Shown piece by piece: positions 34,283-47,205 of a stretch of DNA of 64,000 nucleotides. The number at the start of each line of letters is the position of its first letter. The stretch's first letter is position 1. The position numbers were made by a program, and so were the translations under genes. The notes under the pieces were generated by a model. The model was not told the origin of the DNA and searched no databases. It worked only from the letters and a program-made list of their open reading frames with translations. Origin of the DNA: Trujillonella endophytica (lineage in GTDB: Bacteria > Actinomycetota > Actinomycetes > Mycobacteriales > Geodermatophilaceae); assembly GCF_900110555.1 (NCBI RefSeq), contig NZ_FOEE01000007.1, positions 124,001 to 188,000 on the forward strand, in the 5' to 3' direction.

Positions 34283-35620
34283 TCAGCGCTGCGGGCCGAT
34301 GCCGTTCTCGTTGAGACCGTCGATGATCCGAGCGGACTCGTCGAACCCGATGATGATGACGGCGTCGGGCTCCAGCTCCACCATCTGTCCCACCTCCGCG
34401 TCGAAGTTCGCGGCGGTCGGGTCGTAGATGACCACCTCGACGTTGTCCTCGCTGAGGCCGCCCGCGATCAGGTTCGCGGCCGTGTTCTCGGCCAGGCCGT
34501 TGCCGTAGGCGTCGTTGCGGGCGAGGATCCCGACGACGTTCGGGCCCTCACCGGCGACCAGGGAGGCCAGCGCCTGCGCCTGCAGGACGTCCGGCGGGGC
34601 GGTCCGGAAGTACAGACCGTTGTCCGGGTACGTCGTGAACTGGTCCGACGTGTTGGCCGGCGAGATCATCATGACGCCCGCGCTGACGATCCGGTCCAGC
34701 ACGTTCAGGCTCACGGTCGACGAGGCGGCACCGACGATCGCGTTGACACCCTGACCGATCAGGCGGTCCACGGTCTGGGTCGCCGTGTCGGTGCTCGCGT
34801 CACCGGAGTCGCCGCCCTGGCGGTCGATGGGGACGCCGAGCACGCCGCCCGCCTCGTTGATGTCCTGGATGGCCAGGTCGAACGCCGCGATCTCCGGCGG
34901 GCCGAGGAACGCGAGGTCACCGGTCTCGGGCAGCAGGTAGCCCATGACCAGCGGCCCACCCGTGGTGCCCGGCGGGGCCGGCGGCGGGCCCTCGTCGGAG
35001 GCGGCGTTGGACTCGTCGCCGGCGAAGACGTACTCGTTGTTCTCGGGGTCGATCGTGTTGTCGGACTCGAAGCCGACCAGACCGAAGCTCGCGTACGACG
35101 GCTCACCGGCGTCGGTGAAGGCGAGCGGGCCGCTGAAGCCGTCGTAGTCGGGGTTGCCCCCGGCGTTGACGATCTCGATGCAGGACGCCCAGTCCGTGCA
35201 CTTCTCCCCGCCGAAGGTCACGCCGTTGACGTAGGCCTTGAAGACGTTCGCGTCGTTGGTGCCGGCCAGCTGGGCGGCCAGCGCCGTGATCACGACGGCG
35301 TCGTAGGTCTCGGCGGCGTAGTTGAAGTCGATGAGGTCCGGGTCGACCTCGAGCAGCCGGTCCTGGAAGTCCGACGAGAGCTCGGTCAGGGGCAGCGTGC
35401 CGTCCATGCCGTCGAGCGAGCCGTCCTCCCCCTCGAACTGGTCGCCGAGGGCGGAACCCATGTTGCCGTCGGTGCCGTAGATCGCGACGCCCGAGGCGTT
35501 GTCGCCGCCGCCGCTGCCGCCGTCGTCACCGCTGTCGTCGTCGTCGCTGCTGCACGCAGCGAGCGCGATCAGGGCAACGCTCGCCACGGCGATGCCGCGG
35601 GCGTTCCTGCCAGTGCGCAT
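34283..35620 (-). CDS. Liv-type substrate-binding lipoprotein, apparently circularly permuted
   Basis: A 445-residue type I periplasmic binding protein, almost certainly the receptor for the facing livHMGF transporter. Residues 1-22 are a lipoprotein signal with lipobox LAAC (Cys23), followed by an Asp/Gly-rich tether. The order of the rest is unusual. Residues 45-200 (IYGTDGNMGSALG, VDPDLIDFNYAAETYDAVV, a Cys141/Cys147 pair, DYDGFSGPLAFTDAGEP) match what is normally the C-terminal part of the family. Residues 201-222 are a linker (NAASDEGPPPAPPGTTGG). Residues 223-445 start with the usual mature N-terminus (GYLLPETGDLAFLGPPEIAA) and end at GLNENGIGPQR, where canonical proteins continue into the IYGTDGN strand. 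The full set of segments is present once each. ATG 35620 is used; a TTG one codon upstream is less likely. The 200-bp region upstream shows no gene. Confidence 0.9.
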   Translation of the reverse strand: MRTGRNARGIAVASVALIALAACSSDDDDSGDDGGSGGGDNASGVAIYGTDGNMGSALGDQFEGEDGSLDGMDGTLPLTELSSDFQDRLLEVDPDLIDFNYAAETYDAVVITALAAQLAGTNDANVFKAYVNGVTFGGEKCTDWASCIEIVNAGGNPDYDGFSGPLAFTDAGEPSYASFGLVGFESDNTIDPENNEYVFAGDESNAASDEGPPPAPPGTTGGPLVMGYLLPETGDLAFLGPPEIAAFDLAIQDINEAGGVLGVPIDRQGGDSGDASTDTATQTVDRLIGQGVNAIVGAASSTVSLNVLDRIVSAGVMMISPANTSDQFTTYPDNGLYFRTAPPDVLQAQALASLVAGEGPNVVGILARNDAYGNGLAENTAANLIAGGLSEDNVEVVIYDPTAANFDAEVGQMVELEPDAVIIIGFDESARIIDGLNENGIGPQR

Positions 35621-35820
35621 CAATGAACTCCAGAGTGTTGCGTCGTTCCGAGACCCGGGAGGACGGCGGATGCCGCCCAGAGGGCCGCTGAGTGGAGCGA
35701 ACGTAACTGCTCGGTCCGGGCATCCGGAGCGCTGTCGGGTGACCGTGATGAGGTCGTGATCTATCGTGTTGCGCCCGAGTTACGGGCCCTCCGCGGCTGT
35801 CTGCGCACGTCCGGGGCGGG

Positions 35821-36420
35821 TCAGGCCGGGGGGCGCTCGGCCGCGACCCCCTCGTCGAGGATCCGCTGCGCCAGCCCCTTCATGGACGTCCGCTCGTTCA
35901 TCGCCGTCCGCTGGATCCAGCGGAACGCCTCGGCCTCGGTGAGCCCCTGGTGGGTCATGAGCACGCCCTTGGCCTTCTCCACCACCTTGCGGGTCTCCAG
36001 CCGCTCGGCCAGCGTGCGGACCTCGCCGTCGAGCGCGGCCATCTCGGCGAAGCGGGCGCGGGCCACCTCGATGGCGGGCACGAGGTCGTTCTTGGAGAAG
36101 GGCTTCACCAGGTACGCCATGGCCCCCGCGTCCCGCGCCCGCTCGACCAGTTCGCGCTGGCTGAACGCGGTCAGGACGATCACCGGCGCCACCCGGTCCG
36201 CGGCGATCTGCTCGGCCGCCGACAACCCGTCGAGCACCGGCATCTGGATGTCGAGGATGACGAGATCGGGCGTCAGCTCCCGGGCCCGGTCGACGGCCTG
36301 CTGGCCGTCGCCGACCTCGGCCACGACGACGTACCCCTCCTCCTCGAGCATCTCCTTGAGGTCGAGGCGGATGAGGGCCTCGTCCTCGGCGATGAGGACT
36401 CTGGTCGGCTCGCTGCTCAC
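35821..36420 (-). CDS. pdtaR: ANTAR-domain response regulator PdtaR
   Basis: A 199-residue two-component response regulator with an RNA-binding output domain. The receiver (about 6-120) has acidic pocket EDEALIR, phosphoacceptor Asp in LVILDIQMPVLDG, Thr in VIVLTAFS and Lys in YLVKPFS. The ANTAR domain (about 135-190) has the RKVVEKAKGVLMTHQGLTEAEAF core. In relatives, PdtaS phosphorylates PdtaR and the ANTAR domain antiterminates target transcripts by binding paired hexaloop hairpins. The start GTG 36420 (VSSEPTRVLIAEDE) gives the normal length. The kinase gene is not in the window. Confidence 0.93.
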   Translation of the reverse strand: MSSEPTRVLIAEDEALIRLDLKEMLEEEGYVVVAEVGDGQQAVDRARELTPDLVILDIQMPVLDGLSAAEQIAADRVAPVIVLTAFSQRELVERARDAGAMAYLVKPFSKNDLVPAIEVARARFAEMAALDGEVRTLAERLETRKVVEKAKGVLMTHQGLTEAEAFRWIQRTAMNERTSMKGLAQRILDEGVAAERPPA

Positions 36421-36504
36421 GGCCGCAGAGCCTAGCCATGCCGGGCGCTCGGACACGCCCCGATAGGCTGCCGATACGCCCGCCGGACGTGTGTTGTCCG
36501 GCAC

Positions 36505-36578
36505 GCCCCCGTACCCCAATCGGCAGAGGGAGCGGATTCAAAACCCGCGCAGTGTGCGTTCGAGTCGCACCGGGGGCA
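36505..36578 (+). tRNA. tRNA-Leu (CAA), short variable region
   Basis: A 74-nt cloverleaf: acceptor GCCCCCG/CGGGGGC, D-arm with GG, anticodon stem GCGGA/CCCGC (with one A-C mismatch next to the loop) around TTCAAAA, giving anticodon CAA (UUG, Leu), and T-arm GTGCG-TTCGAGT-CGCAC. Discriminator A73 fits leucine. The variable region is only 5 nt (GCAGT), although leucine tRNAs are normally class II with a long variable arm. It lies between pdtaR and the decarboxylase, reading toward the latter. Confidence 0.9.
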
Positions 36579-36688
36579 CCGCGGTCGTCCCGTCGTCGAT
36601 CATCGTCGGACGGCTGCCGGCGGCGGCGTGTCGGCCGACCACCTGCCGATGATCGCCGGGGTCCGGGGTGCGCCCTACGGTGGGGGGT

Positions 36689-38494
36689 GTGAGCGAACCT
36701 TCCCCGGAGCCGTCGTCCCCGCACATGACACCCGAGGAGTTCCGGCGGCACGGCCACGAGGTCGTCGACTGGATCGCCGACTACTGGACCCGGCTGCCCG
36801 GCCTGCCCGTCCGCTCCCCCGTGGCGCCCGGCGACGTCCGCGCCCTGCTGCCCGACGCCGCACCCGAGCGGGGCGAGCCGCTGTCCGCGGTGCTGGCCGA
36901 CCTCGACCGCGTCGTCGTCCCGGGGCTGACCCACTGGCAGCACCCCGGCTTCTTCGGCTACTTCCCGGCCAACACCTCCGGCCCCTCGGTGCTCGGCGAC
37001 CTCGTGTCGGCCGGGCTGGGCGTCCAGGGCATGTCGTGGGTGACCAGCCCCGCCGCGACCGAGCTCGAGCAGCACGTCCTCGACTGGTTCGCCGACCTCC
37101 TCGGCCTGCCCGCGTCCTTCCGCTCCAGCGGGGCCGGGGGCGGCGTGCTCCAGGACTCCAGCTCCGGGGCGAACCTCGTGGCGCTGCTGGCGGCGCTGCA
37201 CCGGGCGAGCGGCGGGACGACCGTCCGGCACGGCGTCGTCCCGGAGGAGTACACGGTCTACGTCTCCGCCGAGACGCACTCCTCGATGGAGAAGGCGGTG
37301 CGTGTCGCGGGGCTGGGCAGCGACGCCGTCCGCATCGTGGAGGTCGACTACGACCTCGCCATGCGCCCGGCCGCCCTGGCGGCCCGCCTCGAGCGCGACG
37401 TCGCGCGGGGGCTGAAGCCCGTGCTGGTCTGCGCGACGGTGGGGACGACGTCGACGACCGCGGTCGACCCGCTCGCCGAGCTGGGCCCGATCTGCCAGCG
37501 ATTCGGGGTCTGGCTGCACGTGGACGCCGCCTACGCCGGCGTGAGCGGCCTGGTCCCCGAGCTGCGCCCGCTGCAGGACGGCGTCGAGTGGGCCGACAGC
37601 TACACCACCGACGCGCACAAGTGGCTGCTCACCGGCTTCGACGCCACGCTCTTCTGGGTCGCCGACCGGGCCGCCCTGACGGGTGCGCTCGCGATCCTCC
37701 CCGAGTACCTGCGCAACGCCGCCACCGACGCCGGCGCCGTCGTCGACTACCGCGACTGGCAGATCGAGCTGGGCCGCCGCTTCCGCGCGCTGAAGCTCTG
37801 GTTCGTGGTCCGCTGGTACGGCGCCGAGGGGCTGCGCGCGCACATCCGCTCCGGCGTCGCCCTGGCCGACGAGCTGGCGCGGTGGGCCGAGGCCGACGAG
37901 CGCTTCGACGTCGCCACCGCCCATCCGCTGTCGCTGGTCTGCCTGCGGCCCCGGTGGGCGGACGACGTCGACGCCGACGTCGCCACCATGACCCTGCTGG
38001 AGCGGCTCAACGACGGCGGCGAGGTCTTCCTGACCCACACCACGGTGCGTGGGGCGGTCGTGCTGCGGGTGGCCGTCGGCGCCCCGACCACGACCCGCAC
38101 GCACGTGGAGCGGGCCTGGCAACTGCTGGCCGAGAACCACGACTGGCTCTCGCGGGACTTCGCCGAGGCCGCTGCCGAGCGGGCCCGGGTCGCCGCCGCC
38201 GAGCGCGCCGAGGCGGAGCGGCGGGCCGCCGAGCGCGCCCAAGCGGCCGAGCGCGCCCAGGCGGAGCGGGCCGAGGCGGAGCGGGCCGAGGCGGAGCGGC
38301 AGGCGACCGACCGGGACGCCGCGGCCGCAACAGCCGCAGCAGCCGCAACCGAGGTCGAGGTCGAGCCTGAGGTGACGGGGCCTGTCGATGCCGAGGCGAC
38401 CGGGACCGTCGAGGTCGACGCACCCGCGGCACGGGACGAGACGGCCGACCGGGCCGACGACCAGATCGCCCAGATCGCCCAGCCCGCCGAGTGA
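36689..38494 (+). CDS. PLP-dependent aromatic-L-amino-acid decarboxylase, with Ala/Glu/Arg-rich C-terminal extension
   Basis: A group II pyridoxal-phosphate decarboxylase, 601 residues from GTG 36689. The N-terminal MTPEEFRRHGHEVVDWIADY, THWQHPGFFGYFPANTSGPS and SWVTSPAATELEQHVLDW segments are those of aromatic amino acid (DOPA/tryptophan/tyrosine) decarboxylases. The PLP lysine is in TTDAHKWLLTGFDA, and HVDAAYAG supplies the cofactor Asp and Ala. Residues about 485-601 are an extra tail: a charged coiled-coil-like run of AERA and EAER units, then an acidic Ala/Glu/Asp tract. Canonical enzymes end near residue 480. Amine product and role are unknown. Confidence 0.9.
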   Translation: MSEPSPEPSSPHMTPEEFRRHGHEVVDWIADYWTRLPGLPVRSPVAPGDVRALLPDAAPERGEPLSAVLADLDRVVVPGLTHWQHPGFFGYFPANTSGPSVLGDLVSAGLGVQGMSWVTSPAATELEQHVLDWFADLLGLPASFRSSGAGGGVLQDSSSGANLVALLAALHRASGGTTVRHGVVPEEYTVYVSAETHSSMEKAVRVAGLGSDAVRIVEVDYDLAMRPAALAARLERDVARGLKPVLVCATVGTTSTTAVDPLAELGPICQRFGVWLHVDAAYAGVSGLVPELRPLQDGVEWADSYTTDAHKWLLTGFDATLFWVADRAALTGALAILPEYLRNAATDAGAVVDYRDWQIELGRRFRALKLWFVVRWYGAEGLRAHIRSGVALADELARWAEADERFDVATAHPLSLVCLRPRWADDVDADVATMTLLERLNDGGEVFLTHTTVRGAVVLRVAVGAPTTTRTHVERAWQLLAENHDWLSRDFAEAAAERARVAAAERAEAERRAAERAQAAERAQAERAEAERAEAERQATDRDAAAATAAAAATEVEVEPEVTGPVDAEATGTVEVDAPAARDETADRADDQIAQIAQPAE

Positions 38495-38538
38495 GGCGAG
38501 GTGGTCCGGCTCCGTCGGCCCGCTAGCGAGGGCGGGCG

Positions 38539-38567
38539 CGCGGGGGTCCCCTCCGGGACCTCCCGCG
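38539..38567. terminator. hairpin between convergent decarboxylase and tesB genes
   Basis: A stem of about 12 bp (CGCGGGGGTCCC against GGGACCTCCCGCG, one bulge) with a CTCC loop, directly before the tesB stop codon. Likely shared by both convergent genes. Confidence 0.5.
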
Positions 38568-38568
38568 G

Positions 38569-39450
38569 TCACTCCCCCGTGTCGCGGATGAGGCCCTCCT
38601 GGGCGACGGACGCCACGTGCGTGCCGTCGACCGACCAGATCTGGCCGAAGCACAGCGCGCGGGAACCGGCGGCGACCGGGCTGTCGGTCTCGTAGAGGAA
38701 CCACTCGTCGGCCCGCATCGGTGCGTGGAACCAGACGGCGTGGTCGAGGCTGGCGCCCTGGTACCGGTCGTCCCAGCCGCCGATCCGGGCCAGGCCGGCG
38801 CTCAGCAGGGTCAGGTCGGTGACGAACGTCAGCGCGGCGGCGTGGATCGTCGGGTCGTCGGGCAGCCGCCCGGCCACCCGGAACCACGCGTGTGCGCGGG
38901 CGTCCGGCCCGGCCTTGGGCGTCCGGTCGAACGGGTCGTCGAGCGGGCGCTGCTCGACCACGCGCCCGAGCAGTTCCAGGTGCTCGGGGTCGACCCGGTC
39001 GTGCCGGCGCGCGTACTCCGCGGCCGAGGGGACGGCGTCCGGCGGGGGGACGGCGGGCATCGGCTGGGAGTGCGTCGTGACCGGCGGCTCGGGGCGGTGG
39101 AAATCGGCCGTGAGCGCGAAGATCGCGACGTCCTCGCCGCGGCGGTGCTGGTGGGCCAGCACCCGGCGGGTGGAGAACGTCCGACCGTCGCGGATCCGCT
39201 CGACGACGTAGCGGATCTCCTCGTTGGGGTCGCCGGGCCGCAGGAAGTACGAGTGCAGCGAGTGGACCGGCCGCTCGCCGGTGGTCGTGAGCTCCGCGGC
39301 CATGAGGGCCTGCCCGGCCACCTGACCCCCGAAGACGCGCTGCCGCGTCGTCTTCGGCGTCTGCCCGACGTAGACGCCGGGCTCGCGCTCCTCCAGGTCC
39401 AGGACCTGGAGGAGCTCGGCGAGGTCGTCGTCGCCGGCCGGCGCGGTCAC
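38569..39450 (-). CDS. tesB: acyl-CoA thioesterase II
   Basis: TesB-type double-hotdog acyl-CoA thioesterase of 293 residues, cleaving medium- and long-chain acyl-CoA. Key segments are TTRQRVFGGQVAGQALMAA, the HSLHSYFLRPGDPNEEI strand, FSTRRVLAHQHRRGEDV, the C-terminal GASLDHAVWFHAPMRADEWFLYE containing the catalytic Asp-Gln/Thr network region, and GSRALCFGQIWSVDG. GTG 39450 overlaps the pyk stop (GTGA), so it is translated together with pyruvate kinase. Confidence 0.93.
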   Translation of the reverse strand: MTAPAGDDDLAELLQVLDLEEREPGVYVGQTPKTTRQRVFGGQVAGQALMAAELTTTGERPVHSLHSYFLRPGDPNEEIRYVVERIRDGRTFSTRRVLAHQHRRGEDVAIFALTADFHRPEPPVTTHSQPMPAVPPPDAVPSAAEYARRHDRVDPEHLELLGRVVEQRPLDDPFDRTPKAGPDARAHAWFRVAGRLPDDPTIHAAALTFVTDLTLLSAGLARIGGWDDRYQGASLDHAVWFHAPMRADEWFLYETDSPVAAGSRALCFGQIWSVDGTHVASVAQEGLIRDTGE

Positions 39451-40862
39451 GAGTCGGTGCCCACCTCGTGCACGCGGATCAGGTTGGTCGACCCCACGGT
39501 GTTCGGCGGGCTGCCGGCGACGACGACCACGCGGTCGCCCTCGCGCAGCCGGCCGATCGACAGTAGCGAGAAGTCGACCTGGCGGACCATGTCGTCGGTG
39601 TGCTGCACGGTCGGCACGAGGAACGTCTCGACGCCCCAGGACAGCGCCAGCTGGCTGCGCACCCGGGCGTCGACGGTGAAGGCCAGCAGCGGCTGGCGGG
39701 GGTGCGCGGAGGCCAGCCGGCGGGCCGTGTCGCCGGTCTGCGTGAACGTCGCGAGCGCCTTCACGTCGAGGGTCTCGCTGATGTCCTTGGCCGCGCGCAC
39801 GATCGCCCCGGCGCGGGACCGCGAGACGCGGGTCAGCTCGGGCGCCCGCACGTCCTCGCTCTCGACCGCGTCGATGATCCGCTCCATCGTGCGGACCGCG
39901 GCGATCGGGTGCTTGCCGACCGAGGTCTCCCCCGACAGCATCACCGCGTCGGCCCCGTCCAGCACCGCGTTCGCGACGTCGGAGGCCTCGGCGCGCGTGG
40001 GCCGGGAGTTCTCGATCATCGACTCGAGCATCTGGGTGGCCACGATGACCGGCTTGTTGCGCTCGCGGGCGGCCTGCACGGCCCGCTTCTGCACCAGCGG
40101 CACCTGCTCCAGCGGCAGCTCCACGCCGAGGTCACCGCGGGCGACCATGATGCCGTCGAACGCCTCCACGATCGCCTCGAGGTTGGCGACCGCCTCCGGC
40201 TTCTCCAGCTTGGCGATCACGGGGACGTAGACGTCCTCCTGGCGCATGACGTCGCGGACCAGCTCGACGTCCGTGGGGTGCCGGACGAAGGACAGGGCGA
40301 TGAAGTCGACCCCCAGGTGCAGCGCGAACCGGAGGTCCTCGGTGTCCTTCTCCGACAGCGCCGGGACGCTCACGGCGACGCCGGGCAGCGACAGGCCCTT
40401 GTTGTTGGAGACCGGCCCGCCCTCGACGACCAGGCACCAGACGTCGGGGCCCTCGACCTCGACCACCGAGAGGGCGAGCTTGCCGTCGTCGATCAGCAGG
40501 CGGTCCCCCACCCGGGCGTCGGCGGCCAGCCCCTTGTAGGTGGTCGAGACGCGGTCGACGGTGCCCTCGACGTCCTCGACGGTGATGCACACCCGGGCGC
40601 CGGTCGGCCAGGTCACCTTGCCCTCGGCGAAGGTGCCCAGCCGGATCTTGGGGCCCTGCAGGTCGGCGAGGACGGCGACGGCGTGGCCGGTGCGGTCCGA
40701 GGCCTCGCGGACCACGTGGTAGGCCGCCTCGTGGTCGGCGTGCGCGCCGTGGCTGAAGTTGAGCCGAGCGACGTCCATCCCCGCCTCGACGAGGGCGGTG
40801 ACCTGCTCGATGCTGCTCGAGACGGGACCCAGGGTGCAGACGATCTTGGCGCGGCGGGGCAT
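39447..40862 (-). CDS. pyk: pyruvate kinase
   Basis: Pyruvate kinase, 471 residues, catalyses phosphoenolpyruvate plus ADP to pyruvate plus ATP. It starts PRRAKIVCTLGPVSSS. It then has MDVARLNFSHG, LADLQGPKIRLG, the B domain (about 75-165), VIAKLEKPEAVANL, the active-site helix GIMVARGDLGVELP, KPVIVATQMLESMI, ADAVMLSGETSVGKHP, and the C-terminal regulatory domain. ATG 40862 starts the gene, and its stop overlaps tesB by 4 bp. It is on the same strand as gltD-gltB, with a 128-bp gap holding a hairpin. Confidence 0.96.
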   Translation of the reverse strand: MPRRAKIVCTLGPVSSSIEQVTALVEAGMDVARLNFSHGAHADHEAAYHVVREASDRTGHAVAVLADLQGPKIRLGTFAEGKVTWPTGARVCITVEDVEGTVDRVSTTYKGLAADARVGDRLLIDDGKLALSVVEVEGPDVWCLVVEGGPVSNNKGLSLPGVAVSVPALSEKDTEDLRFALHLGVDFIALSFVRHPTDVELVRDVMRQEDVYVPVIAKLEKPEAVANLEAIVEAFDGIMVARGDLGVELPLEQVPLVQKRAVQAARERNKPVIVATQMLESMIENSRPTRAEASDVANAVLDGADAVMLSGETSVGKHPIAAVRTMERIIDAVESEDVRAPELTRVSRSRAGAIVRAAKDISETLDVKALATFTQTGDTARRLASAHPRQPLLAFTVDARVRSQLALSWGVETFLVPTVQHTDDMVRQVDFSLLSIGRLREGDRVVVVAGSPPNTVGSTNLIRVHEVGTDS

Positions 40863-40937
40863 GGGGAGAACGCTAGTGCGCGCCCCCGCGCTCGGTGGGA
40901 CGGGCCCCCGTGTCCCTGGCCACCCCGGACACACCGC

Positions 40938-40968
40938 GGGCCGGGCCCCTCCACGAGGAGCCCGGCCC
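40938..40968 (-). terminator. hairpin after gltD
   Basis: A 14-position stem (GGGCCGGGCCCCTC against GAGGAGCCCGGCCC, one mismatch) with a 3-base loop, 22 bp after the gltD stop. Candidate terminator for gltBD. Confidence 0.55.
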
Positions 40969-40990
40969 GGACGGCGTGCGGTCGGCGGAC

Positions 40991-42481
40991 CTACCGCAGG
41001 GCGACCTCGGTGGGGGTCACCGGGCGCGGCAGCTCCGACGCGCTGCCGGTGAGCCAGGCGTCGACCGCGCCGGCGGCCGAGCGGCCCTCGGCGATGGCCC
41101 ACACGATGAGCGACTGGCCGCGGCCGATGTCGCCGGCCACGAAGACGCCGGGCACGGTCGACATGAAGTCGGCGTCGCGGGTGACGTTGCCCCGCCCGTC
41201 GACCTCGACGCCCAGACCGTCGACCAGGCCCTCGCGCTGCGCACCGGTGAAGCCCATGGCCAGGAACACCAGGTCGGCGGGGACCTCGCGCTCGGTGCCC
41301 TCGATCTTGGTGAACCGGCCGTCGACCCGCTCGACCTCGTGCAGGAGCAGCGCGCGGACGTTGCCGGCGTCGTCGCCCTGGAAGCGCTCGGTGTTCACGC
41401 TGTAGAGCCGCTCGCCGCCCTCCTCGTGGGCGCTGGAGACCCGCATGACCATCGGGTAGGTCGGCCAGGGGTTGTCCTCGGCGCGGCTGCCGGGGGGCGC
41501 CGGCATGATCTCCAGCTGCGTGACCGAGGCGGCGCCCTGGCGGTGGGCGGTGCCGAGGCAGTCCGCGCCGGTGTCGCCGCCGCCGATGATCACCACGTGC
41601 TTGCCGTGGGCGTCGATCGGCGGTCGGTCGAGCTCGCCGAGGGCCTGCAGGTTGCCGTAGGGCAGGTACTCCATGGCGAGGTGGATCCCGGACAGCTCGC
41701 GGCCGGCCGCGGGCAGGTCACGACCGACGGTCGCGCCCCCGGCCAGGACGACGGCGTCGAAGTCCCCGCGCAGCTGGTCGACGCTCAGGTCGGCCTCGCC
41801 GCTGCCACCGACCTCGACGCCGGTGACGAAGCGGGTGCCCTCGGCGCGCATCTGGTCCAGCCGCCGGTCCAGCACGGCCTTCTCCATCTTGAACTCGGGG
41901 ATGCCGTACCGGAGCAGGCCGCCGATCCGGTCGGCCCGCTCGAACACGGTCACCTCGTGGCCGGCCCGGGTCAGCTGCTGGGCGGCGGCGAGCCCGGCCG
42001 GCCCGGAGCCGACGACGGCGACCTTCTTGCCGGTGCGCTCCTGCGCCGGCTGCGGGGTGACCAGGTCCCGCTGGAAGGCCTGGTCGATGATCTCCCACTC
42101 GATCTGCTTGATCGTGACCGGCGACTCCTGCAGGTTCAGCACGCAGGACCCCTCGCACGGCGCCGGACAGAGCTTCCCGGTGAACTCCGGGAAGTTGTTC
42201 GTGGCGTGCAGCCTCTCGATCGCGTCGGTCCAGTCGTCGCGGCGGGCGAGGTCGTTCCACTCCGGGATGAGGTTGCCCAGCGGGCAGCCGTGGTGGCAGA
42301 ACGGGATGCCGCAGTCCATGCAGCGGGCCGCCTGCTGGCGGACCGCGCCGACGGGGAAGACCTCGTCCTCGCCGTTCTCCCGGGAGAGGTAGACGTCCTT
42401 CCAGTCCATGATGCGGACGTCGACCGGCCGGCGCGGAGGCAGGGCGCGGTCGTACTTGAGGAACCCCGTGGAGTCAGCCAC
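40991..42481 (-). CDS. gltD: glutamate synthase small subunit
   Basis: GltD, 496 residues, supplies electrons from NADPH to GltB for glutamate synthesis from glutamine and 2-oxoglutarate. The N-terminal domain carries two cysteine clusters for [4Fe-4S] centres (ARCMDCGIPFCHHGCPLGN and GKLCPAPCEGSC). FAD binds at VAVVGSGPAGLAAAQQL, and NADPH at VVIIGGGDTGADCLG. The C-terminus has the second FAD segment VPGVFVAGDIGRGQS. The GTG start at 42481 follows a GGAGG site and lies 44 bp after gltB, inside one copy of a 20-bp repeat that also spans the gltB stop. Confidence 0.96.
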   Translation of the reverse strand: MADSTGFLKYDRALPPRRPVDVRIMDWKDVYLSRENGEDEVFPVGAVRQQAARCMDCGIPFCHHGCPLGNLIPEWNDLARRDDWTDAIERLHATNNFPEFTGKLCPAPCEGSCVLNLQESPVTIKQIEWEIIDQAFQRDLVTPQPAQERTGKKVAVVGSGPAGLAAAQQLTRAGHEVTVFERADRIGGLLRYGIPEFKMEKAVLDRRLDQMRAEGTRFVTGVEVGGSGEADLSVDQLRGDFDAVVLAGGATVGRDLPAAGRELSGIHLAMEYLPYGNLQALGELDRPPIDAHGKHVVIIGGGDTGADCLGTAHRQGAASVTQLEIMPAPPGSRAEDNPWPTYPMVMRVSSAHEEGGERLYSVNTERFQGDDAGNVRALLLHEVERVDGRFTKIEGTEREVPADLVFLAMGFTGAQREGLVDGLGVEVDGRGNVTRDADFMSTVPGVFVAGDIGRGQSLIVWAIAEGRSAAGAVDAWLTGSASELPRPVTPTEVALR

Positions 42482-42525
42482 GAGCGGCCTCCCTTGCGAC
42501 GGCGGTGAGCGGGGAGCGGGACAGG

Positions 42526-42544
<19 letters not shown>
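42473..42544. repeat. 20-bp direct repeat at gltB/gltD junction
   Basis: The 20-bp sequence GTCAGCCACGAGCGGCCTCC occurs at 42473-42492 and again at 42525-42544. One copy holds the last codons and stop of gltB. The other holds the ribosome site and first codons of gltD. Confidence 0.9.

Positions 42545-47205
<4,661 letters not shown>

Noticed and set aside
38200-38303. Tandem 15-bp units considered as a CRISPR-like or regulatory repeat
   Set aside because: The units are in frame, code for the coiled-coil tail of the decarboxylase and have no spacers.
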